Shown: positions 29,122 through 38,210, counted from the stretch's first letter. The stretch is DNA of 64,000 bases from Calothrix sp. PCC 7507 (GCF_000316575.1 NC_019682.1:4834001-4898000); one strand, 5' to 3'. Made by a program: numbers and translations. The notes: generated from the letters alone by a model not told the origin.

Positions 29122-29226
29122 TATAGCGGTTTTCAGAGCAGTGAGGTACGATTTTAAATCGCAAAACCGGTAGGGGCAGGGTTTCCCTGCCCTCAATTGT
29201 ATTGCATCCGATTGAGAACTGCCATA
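29122..29226. repeat. Repeat family R1, full copy (3 of 5), reverse orientation
   Basis: TATAGCGGTTTTCAGAGCAG...GAGAACTGCCATA. The interior ATTTTAAATCGCAAAACC is the reverse complement of the interior in the copies at 8.95 and 62.5 kb. GGGGCAGGG-TTT-CCCTGCCC forms an inner hairpin. Confidence 0.6.
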
Positions 29227-29260
29227 AAAGGAAACGAAGAGAATCACCACAGAAATTTTG

Positions 29261-29608
29261 ATGCTAGAAAACGAGAACCGAGACATTGAACTTGTCTCAT
29301 TACGAATTCCCACTGGTTGGATCGTGCGGTGGAATATTTTCTTTGATGTTGAACCCGTCATCGAAAATGGAAAAATCATTGATAATTACAATGACTCCGA
29401 AGATTTACTCTGGCTGCAATCGTATATTCCAGAAGATAAAAAAGAACATTGGCAGGAATGGCATATTGATTTGGGTTGGTATCACAACGAGGCATTTCGA
29501 TTAGTTTTGTTTGAACATGACCGGGATCATGTGATAAAAACCTTTGAGAGTCAGAGTATTGGTGATATTCAGGAAAAAATCAATGAGTGGTTGAAGAATC
29601 TTAGTTAA
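29261..29608 (+). CDS. Hypothetical protein, Trp-rich
   Basis: 115 residues starting MLENENRDIELVSL. It is acidic and tryptophan-rich (GWIVRWNIFFDV; HWQEWHIDLGWYHNEAF), with no signal peptide. It reads like a small immunity-type or intracellular accessory protein, but I recognise no family. The start is at the ATG directly after a TTG. It lies between an R1 repeat and the TMEM43-like gene. Confidence 0.55.
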   Translation: MLENENRDIELVSLRIPTGWIVRWNIFFDVEPVIENGKIIDNYNDSEDLLWLQSYIPEDKKEHWQEWHIDLGWYHNEAFRLVLFEHDRDHVIKTFESQSIGDIQEKINEWLKNLS

Positions 29609-29659
29609 ATATGAAGTTATTTTACTGCAATCCAAGCAATATTTAGTTTAGTTTTATGT

Positions 29660-30583
29660 ATGTATAGAGAACATGACAAGCTGATAATCATGATTGCGAT
29701 CGCTGGATGTATCATTGCAATATTTTTTATCTCCTTAGGAATAAGGTGCATGTGGATTGGTGAAACCCAAGATAATTTGCTGTTGACAGTTCGTAATAGC
29801 TATATTATTAATTCCATTAATCATGCTGTCCCATCTCATTCCCTTGTCTCTCTCACAGATATTGTTACTACTGACGGCCATAAGATAGGGGATAATCTTT
29901 ACTTGATCCCAGGTAATTATTTACAAGTCAACCGGATTGTAGAAAAGTATACTCAAGGAAATTCTGAAGATGAACAAGAACCATATTGGATAGAAATTGT
30001 TTCAGCCAATGCCACCGAAAGTACTATATTTAGTGTTACCGTTAAGAATATTTATACCAAAATTGGTGCTTTGCAAATCGATGCAAACAAGATAGTTTTT
30101 CCGGATTCTAAGCCTATTAACCTTAATTCGGAAACAATATTACCCCAAACACTAAATAAAGTAGCAGGAGACTATTTATTTTTCGGAAAAGGCACTATAG
30201 AATCTCCTATGGTAGGGGATTTGCGAATTTATTATAAAGTAGTACCAAGTAATGTTCAAGCTACAATTTTAGGCGGCTTAGAGGGACAAAAAATCTTACC
30301 TTTTGCATCTGGTAGTAATCAGTTATATAGACTTTATTTTTCTACCCACGGAGAGGCATTAAAACAATTAGAGTCAGAACTGTCATCTAAAAAATGGGAC
30401 TGGCGCTTACAGGGTGGATTGTCAATGTGGATAGGATTTATCTTTTTTATTTTTCTCACTCGTCCTGTATATGATTGGACATCATTACCAGCAGGCATTG
30501 GTAATAATCCTCTCATCCTTGCTGTAATTTTTGTACTGGTGACAATGACATTAAGCATGATTGGCATGAATTTCCTGGTTTGA
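29660..30583 (+). CDS. TMEM43/DUF1625-like membrane protein
   Basis: 307 residues: one N-terminal helix (about 9-30), a long extracytoplasmic region, then two or three C-terminal helices (about 253-270, 283-305). The segment MVGDLRIYYKVVPSNVQATI plus GGLEGQKILPF resembles the conserved core of TMEM43, a family shared by bacteria and animals. Its function in bacteria is unknown. It is followed after 77 bp by a CPBP-type protease. Confidence 0.65.
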   Translation: MYREHDKLIIMIAIAGCIIAIFFISLGIRCMWIGETQDNLLLTVRNSYIINSINHAVPSHSLVSLTDIVTTDGHKIGDNLYLIPGNYLQVNRIVEKYTQGNSEDEQEPYWIEIVSANATESTIFSVTVKNIYTKIGALQIDANKIVFPDSKPINLNSETILPQTLNKVAGDYLFFGKGTIESPMVGDLRIYYKVVPSNVQATILGGLEGQKILPFASGSNQLYRLYFSTHGEALKQLESELSSKKWDWRLQGGLSMWIGFIFFIFLTRPVYDWTSLPAGIGNNPLILAVIFVLVTMTLSMIGMNFLV

Positions 30584-30660
30584 ATTGTTAATATCCTGCT
30601 TTTTCTTGCGATAATCTCCAAGGGGGACACGATCCCCACTGGTTATTCAAAGGGGGATAG

Positions 30661-32244
30661 ATGACGAGAAAGCAGTTGGGTTTAATTTTGCTGACTTTGA
30701 TATCTTTGGGATTGGCTGGCTTATCTCTACTCGGTAGTTGGCAAGAGCCTCAGTTTCAAAGTCGTTTGGAACTTTACCAAACGAATATTGCACTCCAAGC
30801 TCAAGCATGGCAAGCAGACGACAATAACAACGAGAATTTTCAGGTAATTCAGTCAGCGATACTTGGCGAAAATCCCCTAGAAAATGCTACCAAGCAGTAT
30901 GAGCAAGCGCGCACATCGGTTCTAGCTAATTCGGCAAAAGTTAAAAGTCAACTGGTACAACTACGTTCTCAATCAGTTCCGACTCCCACACCCCCTAAAC
31001 CCCTACCGGAAACTCAGCCAACAAATGATGATAATGACTCTAGTCTGCTAAAGCAGCAAAAGTTGGAGCAGTCTCTCAATCAATTGCAAAAATTGCTGGC
31101 TGAATTAGACTTGCGACTAGGAATTTTACAAACACAGCAGGGAAAAACTGATATAGCTCTGAAGACTTGGGCAGATTTGCAGCAACGTACAGATATAAAT
31201 CCAGACTTTAGCGAAACTGCTGCTGTATTAACAGGACTATGGAGTAATCCCCCTCGTCTCCTACCAAATAGCCAACAGCTAATTCAAAAAAATTTAGAAG
31301 GTTGGTTTCGCTCGTCTGCACTGGTTCAGTTATACCAACTCCAACAACGTCAAGAATCACTATCAGCGCTGAAAGTCGCAGAACAGGAAGCTGCTGGCCA
31401 AGCTGTGTTGAAATTGGCCGCAATTGCTATTATTCCTACCTTCTCAGCTTTAACAGGTATGATACTGTTGATTGTTTTGCTGGGTCAACGCCTGATTAAA
31501 GGGAAAGCCGCTTTATTAGCTCAAAATGGTGATGTGCCTTGGTCAACGCCTTGGGATGGGGAAATTGTTTTGCAGGTTTTTGTCGTGGGCTTTTTCTTGA
31601 TGGGACAACTGTTTATCCCCCTGCTGTTCTCTCTACTCCCTGTCCAACTTCCTAGTGGTGATGTGCGACTTCAGGCTTTCTCTGTTTTAATCCGTTATGT
31701 ACTGGTAGCGTCAGCTGCTCTATTGGTGCTGTATGTATCAATCAAGCGCTTTTTCCCGTTACCAGACTCGTGGTTTAGCTTTAGTTTCCAGAACAAATGG
31801 TTTTTGTGGGGTTTGGGTGGCTATTGCGCGGCTTTGCCCATAGTAGTGCTGGTGTCTTTGATTAATCAACAACTATGGCAAGGAAGAGGCGGTAGTAATC
31901 CCCTGTTGCAACAGGCACTGGAAAGCCAGGATTCCGTAGCATTGGGAATATTTTATCTGACAGCTGCGATCGCTGCCCCATTTTTTGAAGAAGTGTTATT
32001 TCGTGGCTTTTTGCTACCTTCTCTGACTCGCTACCTCCCAGTGTGGGGCGCAATCCTAGCCAGTAGCTTGCTATTTGCCCTAGCTCACCTCAGTTTGTCA
32101 GAAATTCTGCCATTGACAGCATTAGGGATTGTTTTGGGAGTAGTATACACGCGATCGCGCAGTCTCCTTGCTCCTATGCTCCTCCACAGCCTCTGGAATA
32201 GTGGCACGCTGCTGAGTCTATTCATCCTAGGCAGCAGTAACTAA
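30661..32244 (+). CDS. CPBP (CAAX/Abi) family intramembrane metalloprotease
   Basis: 527 residues. One N-terminal helix (about 5-25) is followed by a long, Gln-rich, mostly helical region to about residue 245, then eight or so membrane helices. The protease motifs lie in the C-terminal quarter: EExxxR as FFEEVLFRGF (E443, E444, R448), a histidine in LLFALAHLSLSE, and the HSLWNS motif. The family cleaves or processes membrane proteins and includes Rce1 and bacteriocin-immunity proteins; the substrate is unknown. The long soluble N-terminal part is typical of cyanobacterial members. Confidence 0.85.
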   Translation: MTRKQLGLILLTLISLGLAGLSLLGSWQEPQFQSRLELYQTNIALQAQAWQADDNNNENFQVIQSAILGENPLENATKQYEQARTSVLANSAKVKSQLVQLRSQSVPTPTPPKPLPETQPTNDDNDSSLLKQQKLEQSLNQLQKLLAELDLRLGILQTQQGKTDIALKTWADLQQRTDINPDFSETAAVLTGLWSNPPRLLPNSQQLIQKNLEGWFRSSALVQLYQLQQRQESLSALKVAEQEAAGQAVLKLAAIAIIPTFSALTGMILLIVLLGQRLIKGKAALLAQNGDVPWSTPWDGEIVLQVFVVGFFLMGQLFIPLLFSLLPVQLPSGDVRLQAFSVLIRYVLVASAALLVLYVSIKRFFPLPDSWFSFSFQNKWFLWGLGGYCAALPIVVLVSLINQQLWQGRGGSNPLLQQALESQDSVALGIFYLTAAIAAPFFEEVLFRGFLLPSLTRYLPVWGAILASSLLFALAHLSLSEILPLTALGIVLGVVYTRSRSLLAPMLLHSLWNSGTLLSLFILGSSN

Positions 32245-32423
32245 TAATACCTAAATACTACTGTTGCCATACATAAAAATATTTGCTTTTATCACCATAT
32301 GTAGCAACAATTTACTTGTTATTATTACTGATAAGTATGAATAAATCGTAGTTTTGGAGCAAATATTGCTAACGGCACAAGTAACTCCAGCGATAATGTA
32401 AAATAAAATACAAAGTGTCTAGA
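32245..32423. other. Intergenic, nothing recognised
   Basis: AT-rich and non-coding. I see no convincing terminator for the protease gene. Confidence 0.3.
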
Positions 32424-32680
32424 TTAAGCCCTCGTCTTATCTGGAGCTTTGGTCAATCTTCGAGATATTAAATCAGTCAACTTAAGCCCCAGCGGATGGA
32501 ATTCGCGGCTACACAGACTTAGTCCGCCTCCGCAGACTAACGGAAAATTAAGGTTTTGAAACCCACGGAGGTGGGTTTTGTTTGTGTAGACGAGCCAGCG
32601 CCGTGGGCGGGTTTCCCGACTTGAGGCGACTGGCGTGCGGTTTCTAACCGCCGATTTCACGTTAAGTTGACACCAATGGA
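32424..32680 (-). mobile_element. Remnant of an IS200/IS605-type (tnpB) element right end
   Basis: On the minus strand the segment begins CCATTGGTGTCAACTTAACG and TGAAATCGGCGGTTAGAAAC. It continues through GC-rich stems (CTGCGGAGGCGGACTAAG; CCACCTCCGTGGG) to GCGAATTCCATCCGC-TGGGGC. This layout of a tnpB 3' end followed by structured DNA is common in cyanobacterial IS1341-like elements. It is far too short for an active element, and no TnpB domain is left. A related fragment is at 58.85 kb. Confidence 0.55.
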
Positions 32681-33102
32681 CTCTGGCTCCCAACTGATAC
32701 CTCGACTCCGCTCGGTACAAGTCAAGGCAAGTAACTGATAACTGCATTACAGACATCTCTAAAAAAGTCCGGACATAAAACTGCTGGACATGTAGAAAGT
32801 TGTATTGCAGCATAGGAACTTTTGCTGATTACTTAGAGTTAACTCTCCTCAAGAGAAAAGTCTAACCTGAGAATCTGGAAAGTTACAAAGCTGGGATCTA
32901 TAGTCAGAACTACAAACAGTAACTGGGGAGTGAGATAGTTGCAGAAAATATGAGACGACCTCCTCCGTCCCAAGTTTCCATATTGACTGTGGAATTATAA
33001 CTCATGGGTTTTGGTTATCTAGCTTGGGATGCGCTCTTTCTCCAAGGAAGTATTGACAATCAAAAACCTAAAATAATACTTTTTATTAATCGCAACAATC
33101 AC
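32681..33102. other. Intergenic, nothing recognised beyond repeat fragments
   Basis: About 420 bp of non-coding DNA with short fragments of common repeats (CTCGACTCCGCTCGGTACAAG). I could not identify an RNA gene or promoter. Confidence 0.3.
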
Positions 33103-33378
33103 ATGGCAAATCTCAATTCTAGTCACGCTACCAAACAACTTATATCTGGATATTGCGGCATTATTTTTGGGAGTTTAGGCATTCACAAGTTTATTCTCGG
33201 ATACGCTCCAGAAGGCTTTATCATGCTGGTAATTTCCGTAGTGGGAGGTTCTTTCACCTATGGCTTTACCTTTTTAATTATGCAACTTGTGGGTTTAGTT
33301 GAAGGCATGATCTACTTAAATAAATCCCATGAAGAATTCGTCAATACCTACTTTATTAATAAGCAAGGATGGTTTTAG
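33103..33378 (+). CDS. TM2-domain membrane protein
   Basis: 91 residues from MANLNSSHATKQL. An in-frame ATG 99 bp upstream exists, but the internal start fits the family. Two helices with a short turn (KQLISGYCGIIFGSLGIHKF; the GFIMLVISVV region and GFTFLIMQLVGLVEGM) give the TM2 pattern, including the G-x-HKF-LG element. TM2 proteins are small membrane proteins of unknown function. Confidence 0.75.
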   Translation: MANLNSSHATKQLISGYCGIIFGSLGIHKFILGYAPEGFIMLVISVVGGSFTYGFTFLIMQLVGLVEGMIYLNKSHEEFVNTYFINKQGWF

Positions 33379-33453
33379 GAATTGGTCATTGGTCAAGAGT
33401 CAAGAGTCAATCCGATTTTGGATACTTCGGCAAGCTCAGTACAAGTTTTAGAT

Positions 33454-33612
33454 TTTAGATTGACTGCACCCATAAAGGGATGCAGCTTGGGGATTTTAGA
33501 TTGATTCCGCCACGCCACTTGCTTATGGGGGAAACCCCCAAGACCGCAGTGGCTCCACAAGGGGTGGGGCTTGAACCAAAAACAATCCAAAATCCAAAAT
33601 TTAAAATCTAAA
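33454..33612. repeat. Repeat family R5, copy 1 of 2
   Basis: TTTTAGATTGA...CGCCACTTGCTTATG-GGGGAAACCCCC-AAGACCGCAGTGGCTCC, ending CAAAATCCAAAATTTAAAAT. It shares its order of parts with the copy at 38.35-38.51 kb. It contains a GGGGGAAACCCCC hairpin. Confidence 0.5.
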
Positions 33613-33681
33613 ATTTGGAGGGTCAAGGGTCAAGTGTGACTTTCTCCCTATTGCCTATTCCCCATTCCCCATTCCCCAATT

Positions 33682-33861
33682 ATGTTAATTCTCAAACGTC
33701 AAAAGCTGACCTTGAGTATATTGATGTTGATAGGCATTGCATATTTCAGTGCTATGTCTGATTTGGAAATCAACTATTTTTTAAAATGTGTAATTGCTAT
33801 CATACCTATACAAGTTGGGGCAATATTCTACATGACTCATTTACGCCGGAATCGTCCTTGA
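33682..33861 (+). CDS. Short two-helix membrane protein (59 residues)
   Basis: ATG to TGA encodes 59 residues starting MLILKRQKLTLSI. Residues of about 9-24 and 35-51 are hydrophobic helices (LTLSILMLIGIAYFSAM; LKCVIAIIPIQVGAIFYM), and the end is positively charged (HLRRNRP). The topology is clear; the family is not known. It is short, but its amino-acid composition is protein-like. No good ribosome-binding site is seen. Confidence 0.5.
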   Translation: MLILKRQKLTLSILMLIGIAYFSAMSDLEINYFLKCVIAIIPIQVGAIFYMTHLRRNRP

Positions 33862-34160
33862 GACTTATAGGAAACTCGAACTTGGGAAATTCGTCTGATG
33901 AATAAAATACGCCCTTGCTCAAAGGAGTTAGGAGCCAGAATATTTCTCCTGAATTCTGAATTCTGAGAACCTAATCAAGAGTGTATGGGACTCGACTGAG
34001 AGCCGCTATTAGAGTTCCCCTCTCAGATGAGTCGGAAATAATTTAATAAATTAAAGTTTTTTTACATGCAGTCGTAGTTCCAGATTTCGCCTACCCTCGA
34101 AATAGAGACGCTTTTAGTCTGGCGTTATATTGTCGTAGCGAATCTAACTAAACTCTTGCC
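33862..34160. promoter_or_regulatory. Upstream region of the metal ATPase gene
   Basis: About 300 bp without a gene. The GAATTCTGAATTCTGAG direct repeat is near 33.95 kb, and the last 120 bp are AT-rich (AATAATTTAATAAATTAAAG) and probably hold the promoter. I found no recognisable metal-regulator operator. Confidence 0.35.
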
Positions 34161-36650
34161 ATGCAACCTGTTCCGAAAACAAAGCTTACCCCAGAACTGA
34201 CCCCCATCACTGAGAAAATCATTCTGGATGTTGGGGGGATGAAGTGTGCTGGGTGTGTGAAGGCAGTAGAAAAACAGCTAAATCAACAGCCTGGGGTCAA
34301 GAGTGTCTGTGTGAACCTAGCAACAGAGGTAGCAGTTGTCGAGTCAGAAGTTGGTGCGGTAGACCCAGATGCACTTGCAAGGCGATTGACAGAAAATGGT
34401 TTCCCCACTCAACCCCGAATAGCTAGCGGTGTCTCAGGCGAGAAATCTGCTTTAGAAGCACCCGCAGAACGACAGCGCCGAGAAATACGGTCTTCAATGC
34501 AGCAGTTGGTAATTGCTGGGGTGCTGCTAGTACTGTCGGGAATTGGGCATTTTGGTAATATTGGCGGCTCATTATTGCCATTTTTCAATAACATTTGGTT
34601 CCATTGCGGACTAGCAACAGTAGCCATAATTTTTCCCGGTCGCTCCATTTTAGTAGATGGTTGGTTTGGTTGGTGGCGGGGTACGCCTAACATGAACACC
34701 CTCATCGGATTGGGAACCCTGACAGCCTATATTGCGAGTTTGGTGGCCTTACTGTTTCCCCAAATGGGTTGGGAATGTTTCTTTGACGAACCAGTGATGA
34801 TGTTAGGCTTTATTCTCCTGGGACGGACATTAGAACAACAAGCCAGAGGTCGCGCCGCCGCTGCATTTAGGCAATTGTTAGCTCTGCAGCCACAGTTAGC
34901 GCGATTAATTGCTGACCCAGATAACAGTAGTCAAAGTATAGAGATTCCCGCCGAACAGGTGCGTGTTGGTGAATGGTTACAAGTTTTGCCAGGAGATAAA
35001 ATCCCCGTTGATGGTGAGATTCGCGTTGGACAAACTACGGTGGATGAGTCGATGGTGACTGGGGAAGCAGTACCAGTGATTAAGCAACCGGGGGACATAG
35101 TCACCGCCGGAACTATCAACCAGTCGGGAGCGATCGCTATCCAAGCAACCCGTACTGGATCTGATACAACTTTAGCTCAAATTGTCGCCCTCGTAGAAGC
35201 TGCCCAAACTCGTAGAGCACCTGTCCAGAAATTAGCAGATACAGTCGCTGGTTACTTTACCTACGGTGTGTTGACATCAGCTTTATTGACATTTATCTTT
35301 TGGTACTTTTTCGGTACACATATTTGGACGGATGTCAATGTTTCTGGTGGCATGGAAATGATGAGTCATGCCGCCCATAGCACTCAGCATTCTCCACAAG
35401 CATTCAGCACTTCCGCATTATTGCTCAGTTTAAAGCTAGCGATCGCCGTGATGGTAGTCGCTTGTCCCTGTGCTTTAGGGCTAGCCACACCCACAGCCAT
35501 TCTCGTAGGCACTGGCATGGGTGCAGAACGGGGTCTATTAATCAAAGGCGGTGACGTTCTGGAACGAGTCCACCAGCTTGATACCGTCGTCTTTGATAAA
35601 ACTGGCACTCTCACCACAGGGAATCCTACGGTTACGGATTGTTTGGTAATTGGAGGAGATGAGGGCAGGGGGCAGGGGGTAGGGGGCAGGGGGCAGGGAG
35701 CAGGGAGCAAGGGGCAGGGGGTAGGGGGTAGGGAGAGTCATGACCAATCCCCAATCCCCAATCCCCAATCCCTAATCCAACTAGCCGCAGCCGTAGAAAG
35801 CGGTACTTATCATCCTCTCGCCAAGGCGATTCAACAGGAAGTACAACGGCAACAGCTATCCATTCCAGAGGCTGTAAACTTTTACACAGAACCAGGATTA
35901 GGTGTATCTGCTGTCGTCGAAGGTACTGGCGTGCTGCTAGGCAACTGGGACTGGTTGAGTTGGCACGGCATTGCTATTAGTGACACTGCACAACAGATGG
36001 CACAGAAATTAGCAACAGATGGTAAAACCGTGGTTGGCGTGGCAGTTGGTGGCAGTTTAGCTGGACTGATTGCCGTATCTGATACCCTCAGACCAGATGC
36101 TCAAGCTACGGTTAACAAATTGCGCCAGATGGGTATGCGGGTGATGTTGTTAAGTGGCGATCGCCCAGAAGCAGCCAGTGCTGTAGCTAAACAACTGGGA
36201 CTAGATAGCACTGATGTGATCGCAGGTGTTCCCCCCAGCAAAAAAGCCGCCGCCATCCAAGAACTACAAGCAAAATCTGCATCTGTCGTCGCAATGGTGG
36301 GTGATGGGATTAATGATGCCCCGGCTTTATCTCAAGCAGATGTCGGAATTGCTTTATACTGTGGAAGTGATGTAGCAATGGAGACAGCCTCAATTGTGTT
36401 GATGCGCGATCGCTTAAGTGACGTTGTCGAATCAATTCACCTCAGTCGCGCCACCTTCAATAAAATCCGGCAGAATTTGTTCTGGGCTTTTGCATATAAT
36501 ACAATTGGTATCCCTTTAGCGGCTGGTATTTTGTTACCCAATTTGGGCTTTGTTCTTAGCCCATCTAGTGCCGCTGCATTAATGGCTTTTAGCTCAGTTA
36601 GTGTTGTCAGCAACTCAGTCTTATTAAGGCGATTAGCTCATCGACCGTGA
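34161..36650 (+). CDS. Copper-type P1B heavy-metal-transporting ATPase
   Basis: 829 residues. The N-terminal HMA domain has the metal site CAGC (C29, C32). The transmembrane CPC motif is at 435-437 (CPCALGLATP), the phosphorylated Asp is D479 in DKTGTLTTG, followed by the HP motif (GTYHPLAKAI) and GDGINDAPAL. These mark a Cu+-ATPase (CopA/PacS/CtaA group), which pumps copper across the plasma or thylakoid membrane. Residues of about 496-540, just after the phosphorylation site, are a Gly/Gln/Arg repeat encoded by a G-rich intergenic-type repeat in frame. It lies on the nucleotide-binding domain edge, so it may be tolerated. No copper regulator is adjacent. Confidence 0.9.
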   Translation: MQPVPKTKLTPELTPITEKIILDVGGMKCAGCVKAVEKQLNQQPGVKSVCVNLATEVAVVESEVGAVDPDALARRLTENGFPTQPRIASGVSGEKSALEAPAERQRREIRSSMQQLVIAGVLLVLSGIGHFGNIGGSLLPFFNNIWFHCGLATVAIIFPGRSILVDGWFGWWRGTPNMNTLIGLGTLTAYIASLVALLFPQMGWECFFDEPVMMLGFILLGRTLEQQARGRAAAAFRQLLALQPQLARLIADPDNSSQSIEIPAEQVRVGEWLQVLPGDKIPVDGEIRVGQTTVDESMVTGEAVPVIKQPGDIVTAGTINQSGAIAIQATRTGSDTTLAQIVALVEAAQTRRAPVQKLADTVAGYFTYGVLTSALLTFIFWYFFGTHIWTDVNVSGGMEMMSHAAHSTQHSPQAFSTSALLLSLKLAIAVMVVACPCALGLATPTAILVGTGMGAERGLLIKGGDVLERVHQLDTVVFDKTGTLTTGNPTVTDCLVIGGDEGRGQGVGGRGQGAGSKGQGVGGRESHDQSPIPNPQSLIQLAAAVESGTYHPLAKAIQQEVQRQQLSIPEAVNFYTEPGLGVSAVVEGTGVLLGNWDWLSWHGIAISDTAQQMAQKLATDGKTVVGVAVGGSLAGLIAVSDTLRPDAQATVNKLRQMGMRVMLLSGDRPEAASAVAKQLGLDSTDVIAGVPPSKKAAAIQELQAKSASVVAMVGDGINDAPALSQADVGIALYCGSDVAMETASIVLMRDRLSDVVESIHLSRATFNKIRQNLFWAFAYNTIGIPLAAGILLPNLGFVLSPSSAAALMAFSSVSVVSNSVLLRRLAHRP
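35650..35780 (+). repeat. G-rich repeat inserted in frame in the ATPase gene
   Basis: GGGCAGGGGGTAGGGGGCAG-type units are followed by CCAATCCCCAATCCCCAATC. The same kind of G-rich run occurs intergenically at 39.47 kb, and CCCCATTCCCCATT runs occur at 33.66 kb. It is a multiple of three and free of stops, adding about 44 residues. Confidence 0.6.
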
Positions 36651-37016
36651 GCTTCCTTAAACGGAAGTAATTTGAAGAGGGAACGGGGAACAGAGAGTTT
36701 CAAATGGGGATTTAGACACCAGATGAAACAGTCCGCTTGTATAAGCGGGGGTCTCTCAAACGAGAGCAAGGGAATAAGAAACACTTTTCCCTATTCCCTG
36801 TCACCTTCTGCGATGACAAACTCAATCTTAGTTTTGCCGATCTCAGACCCAACTAAGTACCCAGTCCAGTGTGACAAATCTCACAAAACCTCTGAGGACT
36901 CCTCCAAGAGCTAAAGTAGCTACAGGAGTAGAGCATGACTGTTCTACTCTTGCCAGGAAATATGCAATTTTAATACTTAACATTAAACTCACTACCACAG
37001 ACTTTAGTGCGCGAGA
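36651..37016. other. Intergenic, repeat fragments
   Basis: An 80-residue frame here (starting MKRERGTESF) is made of repeat sequence and is not a convincing gene. GTCCGCTTGTATAAGCGGG forms a hairpin. The end near the FHA gene is AT-rich and probably holds the promoter. Confidence 0.35.
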
Positions 37017-37517
37017 ATGCCAGGAAACGATACTAAACAAATCTTGATCAATCACAGTTCAACCGATTGTAGCCACAATGCATCAATGGCAACAGACACC
37101 AATGAAAGCCATCTACTGATTATCGAAGACGATCAAGGTCGTAAAGAATTTCCTTTAGAAGATCCCGTCTATTCTATTGGTAGAGACCGAGAGTGTAACA
37201 TCCGTTTGATGTCACAGTTTGTCTCCCGCCGCCATGCCACATTAGTGAGATTGCCACGAGAGCATAATAGTCATAGCTACTATTATCGGATTGTTGATGG
37301 CGATGCCAAAGGCAAACCTAGCTCCAATGGTCTAATGGTTAACGGGCGCAAAATGCCAGCCCATGATTTGAGAAATGAAGACGAGATAGTTTTTGGACCT
37401 CAAGTACGTGCCATTTATTATCTACTGAGAAATACTGAACGACCAGGGCAAACTGATAATAGCGAATATGATATTACACTAATAAACCCTGGCATGACTG
37501 AGGATCTAGAGGATTAA
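37017..37517 (+). CDS. FHA-domain protein
   Basis: 166 residues; an alternative ATG at codon 24 (MATDTNESHLL) is also possible. The FHA domain spans about residues 32-135, with the phosphothreonine-binding elements YSIGRDRECNIRL and VSRRHATLVRL, and the NGLMVNGRKM turn. FHA domains bind phosphothreonine peptides in Ser/Thr kinase signalling, which is common in Nostoc. No kinase is adjacent. A hairpin terminator follows. Confidence 0.85.
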   Translation: MPGNDTKQILINHSSTDCSHNASMATDTNESHLLIIEDDQGRKEFPLEDPVYSIGRDRECNIRLMSQFVSRRHATLVRLPREHNSHSYYYRIVDGDAKGKPSSNGLMVNGRKMPAHDLRNEDEIVFGPQVRAIYYLLRNTERPGQTDNSEYDITLINPGMTEDLED

Positions 37518-37588
37518 CATAACACAGAAGTCCCCACACTCAATGTCCTCATCGCTAGGGATAGGGAATGGGGTGTGTTGAAATCAGT

Positions 37589-37615
37589 AGGGGTGGGGTT
37601 TCCCCACCCTTTTTC
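37589..37615 (+). terminator. Terminator of the FHA gene
   Basis: GGGTGGGGTTTCCCCACCC is followed by TTTTTCTTT, about 75 bp after the stop. Confidence 0.65.
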
Positions 37616-37862
37616 TTTGAAGCAAGTTACGGGCTACTGGCAGCGTTTCAGTCATCAGAAGAAGGCTGTCCGGCAGCAGTCAGTTACGGCAGGGGACCCT
37701 TTAGCAGTTCCTCCTGGGGAGGAGAAACGCTATACAGGACTGCCGATGCTCCTACGTCGCTAAAATCGAGGTGCTGGCTTCTCTAGATTAGGGAACAAAA
37801 AAAATGCAATCAATCTTAATGCGCTACAGCACAGCATATGCCCTAACTACAAGTGGCAATAC
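37616..37862. other. Intergenic repeat-derived DNA
   Basis: Short open frames overlap a repeat with GCAGTTCCTCCTGGGGAGGAG-like hairpins. I see no gene. Confidence 0.35.
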
Positions 37863-38210
37863 TTATCCCGCAAGACTTTCAATTAAATTCCAACGCCGAC
37901 TCTGCTCAATCGACTGCTTCACGAATTCAAACATTTGCCGACAATGATTATCAAGCTGGAGTGGCAATTCTTCGTTTTTCACCACGATACTTAAACGGGT
38001 TTCTGCCTCAGTGGCGGTTGATTTATCAATCAATACTTCCACAGTGACTAACTTGGAGAAGGCAATATTACCAGGTACTTCACGAGCCATGATGTAATCG
38101 GCTGTGTAGTATTGCACATCCAACTCACAGTCTTGTAATAGCTCTATCAGTAACCCCTGGAGATGGTCAATAGGAACAGAAACAATAAATGAACATGTAT
38201 AGCGAGCCAT
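37863..38210 (-). CDS. Conserved cyanobacterial hypothetical protein
   Basis: 115 residues starting MARYTCSFIVSVPIDHLQGL. It has an alternating beta/helix pattern (VTVEVLIDKSTATEAETRLS) and a helical end (QMFEFVKQSIEQSRRWNLIE). It looks like a small alpha/beta protein found widely in cyanobacteria; no function is known to me. The codon usage and length make it a real gene. Confidence 0.65.
   Translation of the reverse strand: MARYTCSFIVSVPIDHLQGLLIELLQDCELDVQYYTADYIMAREVPGNIAFSKLVTVEVLIDKSTATEAETRLSIVVKNEELPLQLDNHCRQMFEFVKQSIEQSRRWNLIESLAG

Noticed and set aside
32424-32813. 129-residue minus-strand frame
   Set aside because: It runs through a transposon-end remnant and non-coding repeat; residues such as HWCQLNVKSA recur in the 58.85-kb fragment, so it is not a separate gene.
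35384-35710. Antisense frame over the ATPase
   Set aside because: Shadow of a well-supported gene, low-complexity where it crosses the G-rich repeat.
36672-36914. 80-residue plus-strand frame after the ATPase
   Set aside because: Made of repeat sequence with biased composition; no domain and no ribosome-binding site.
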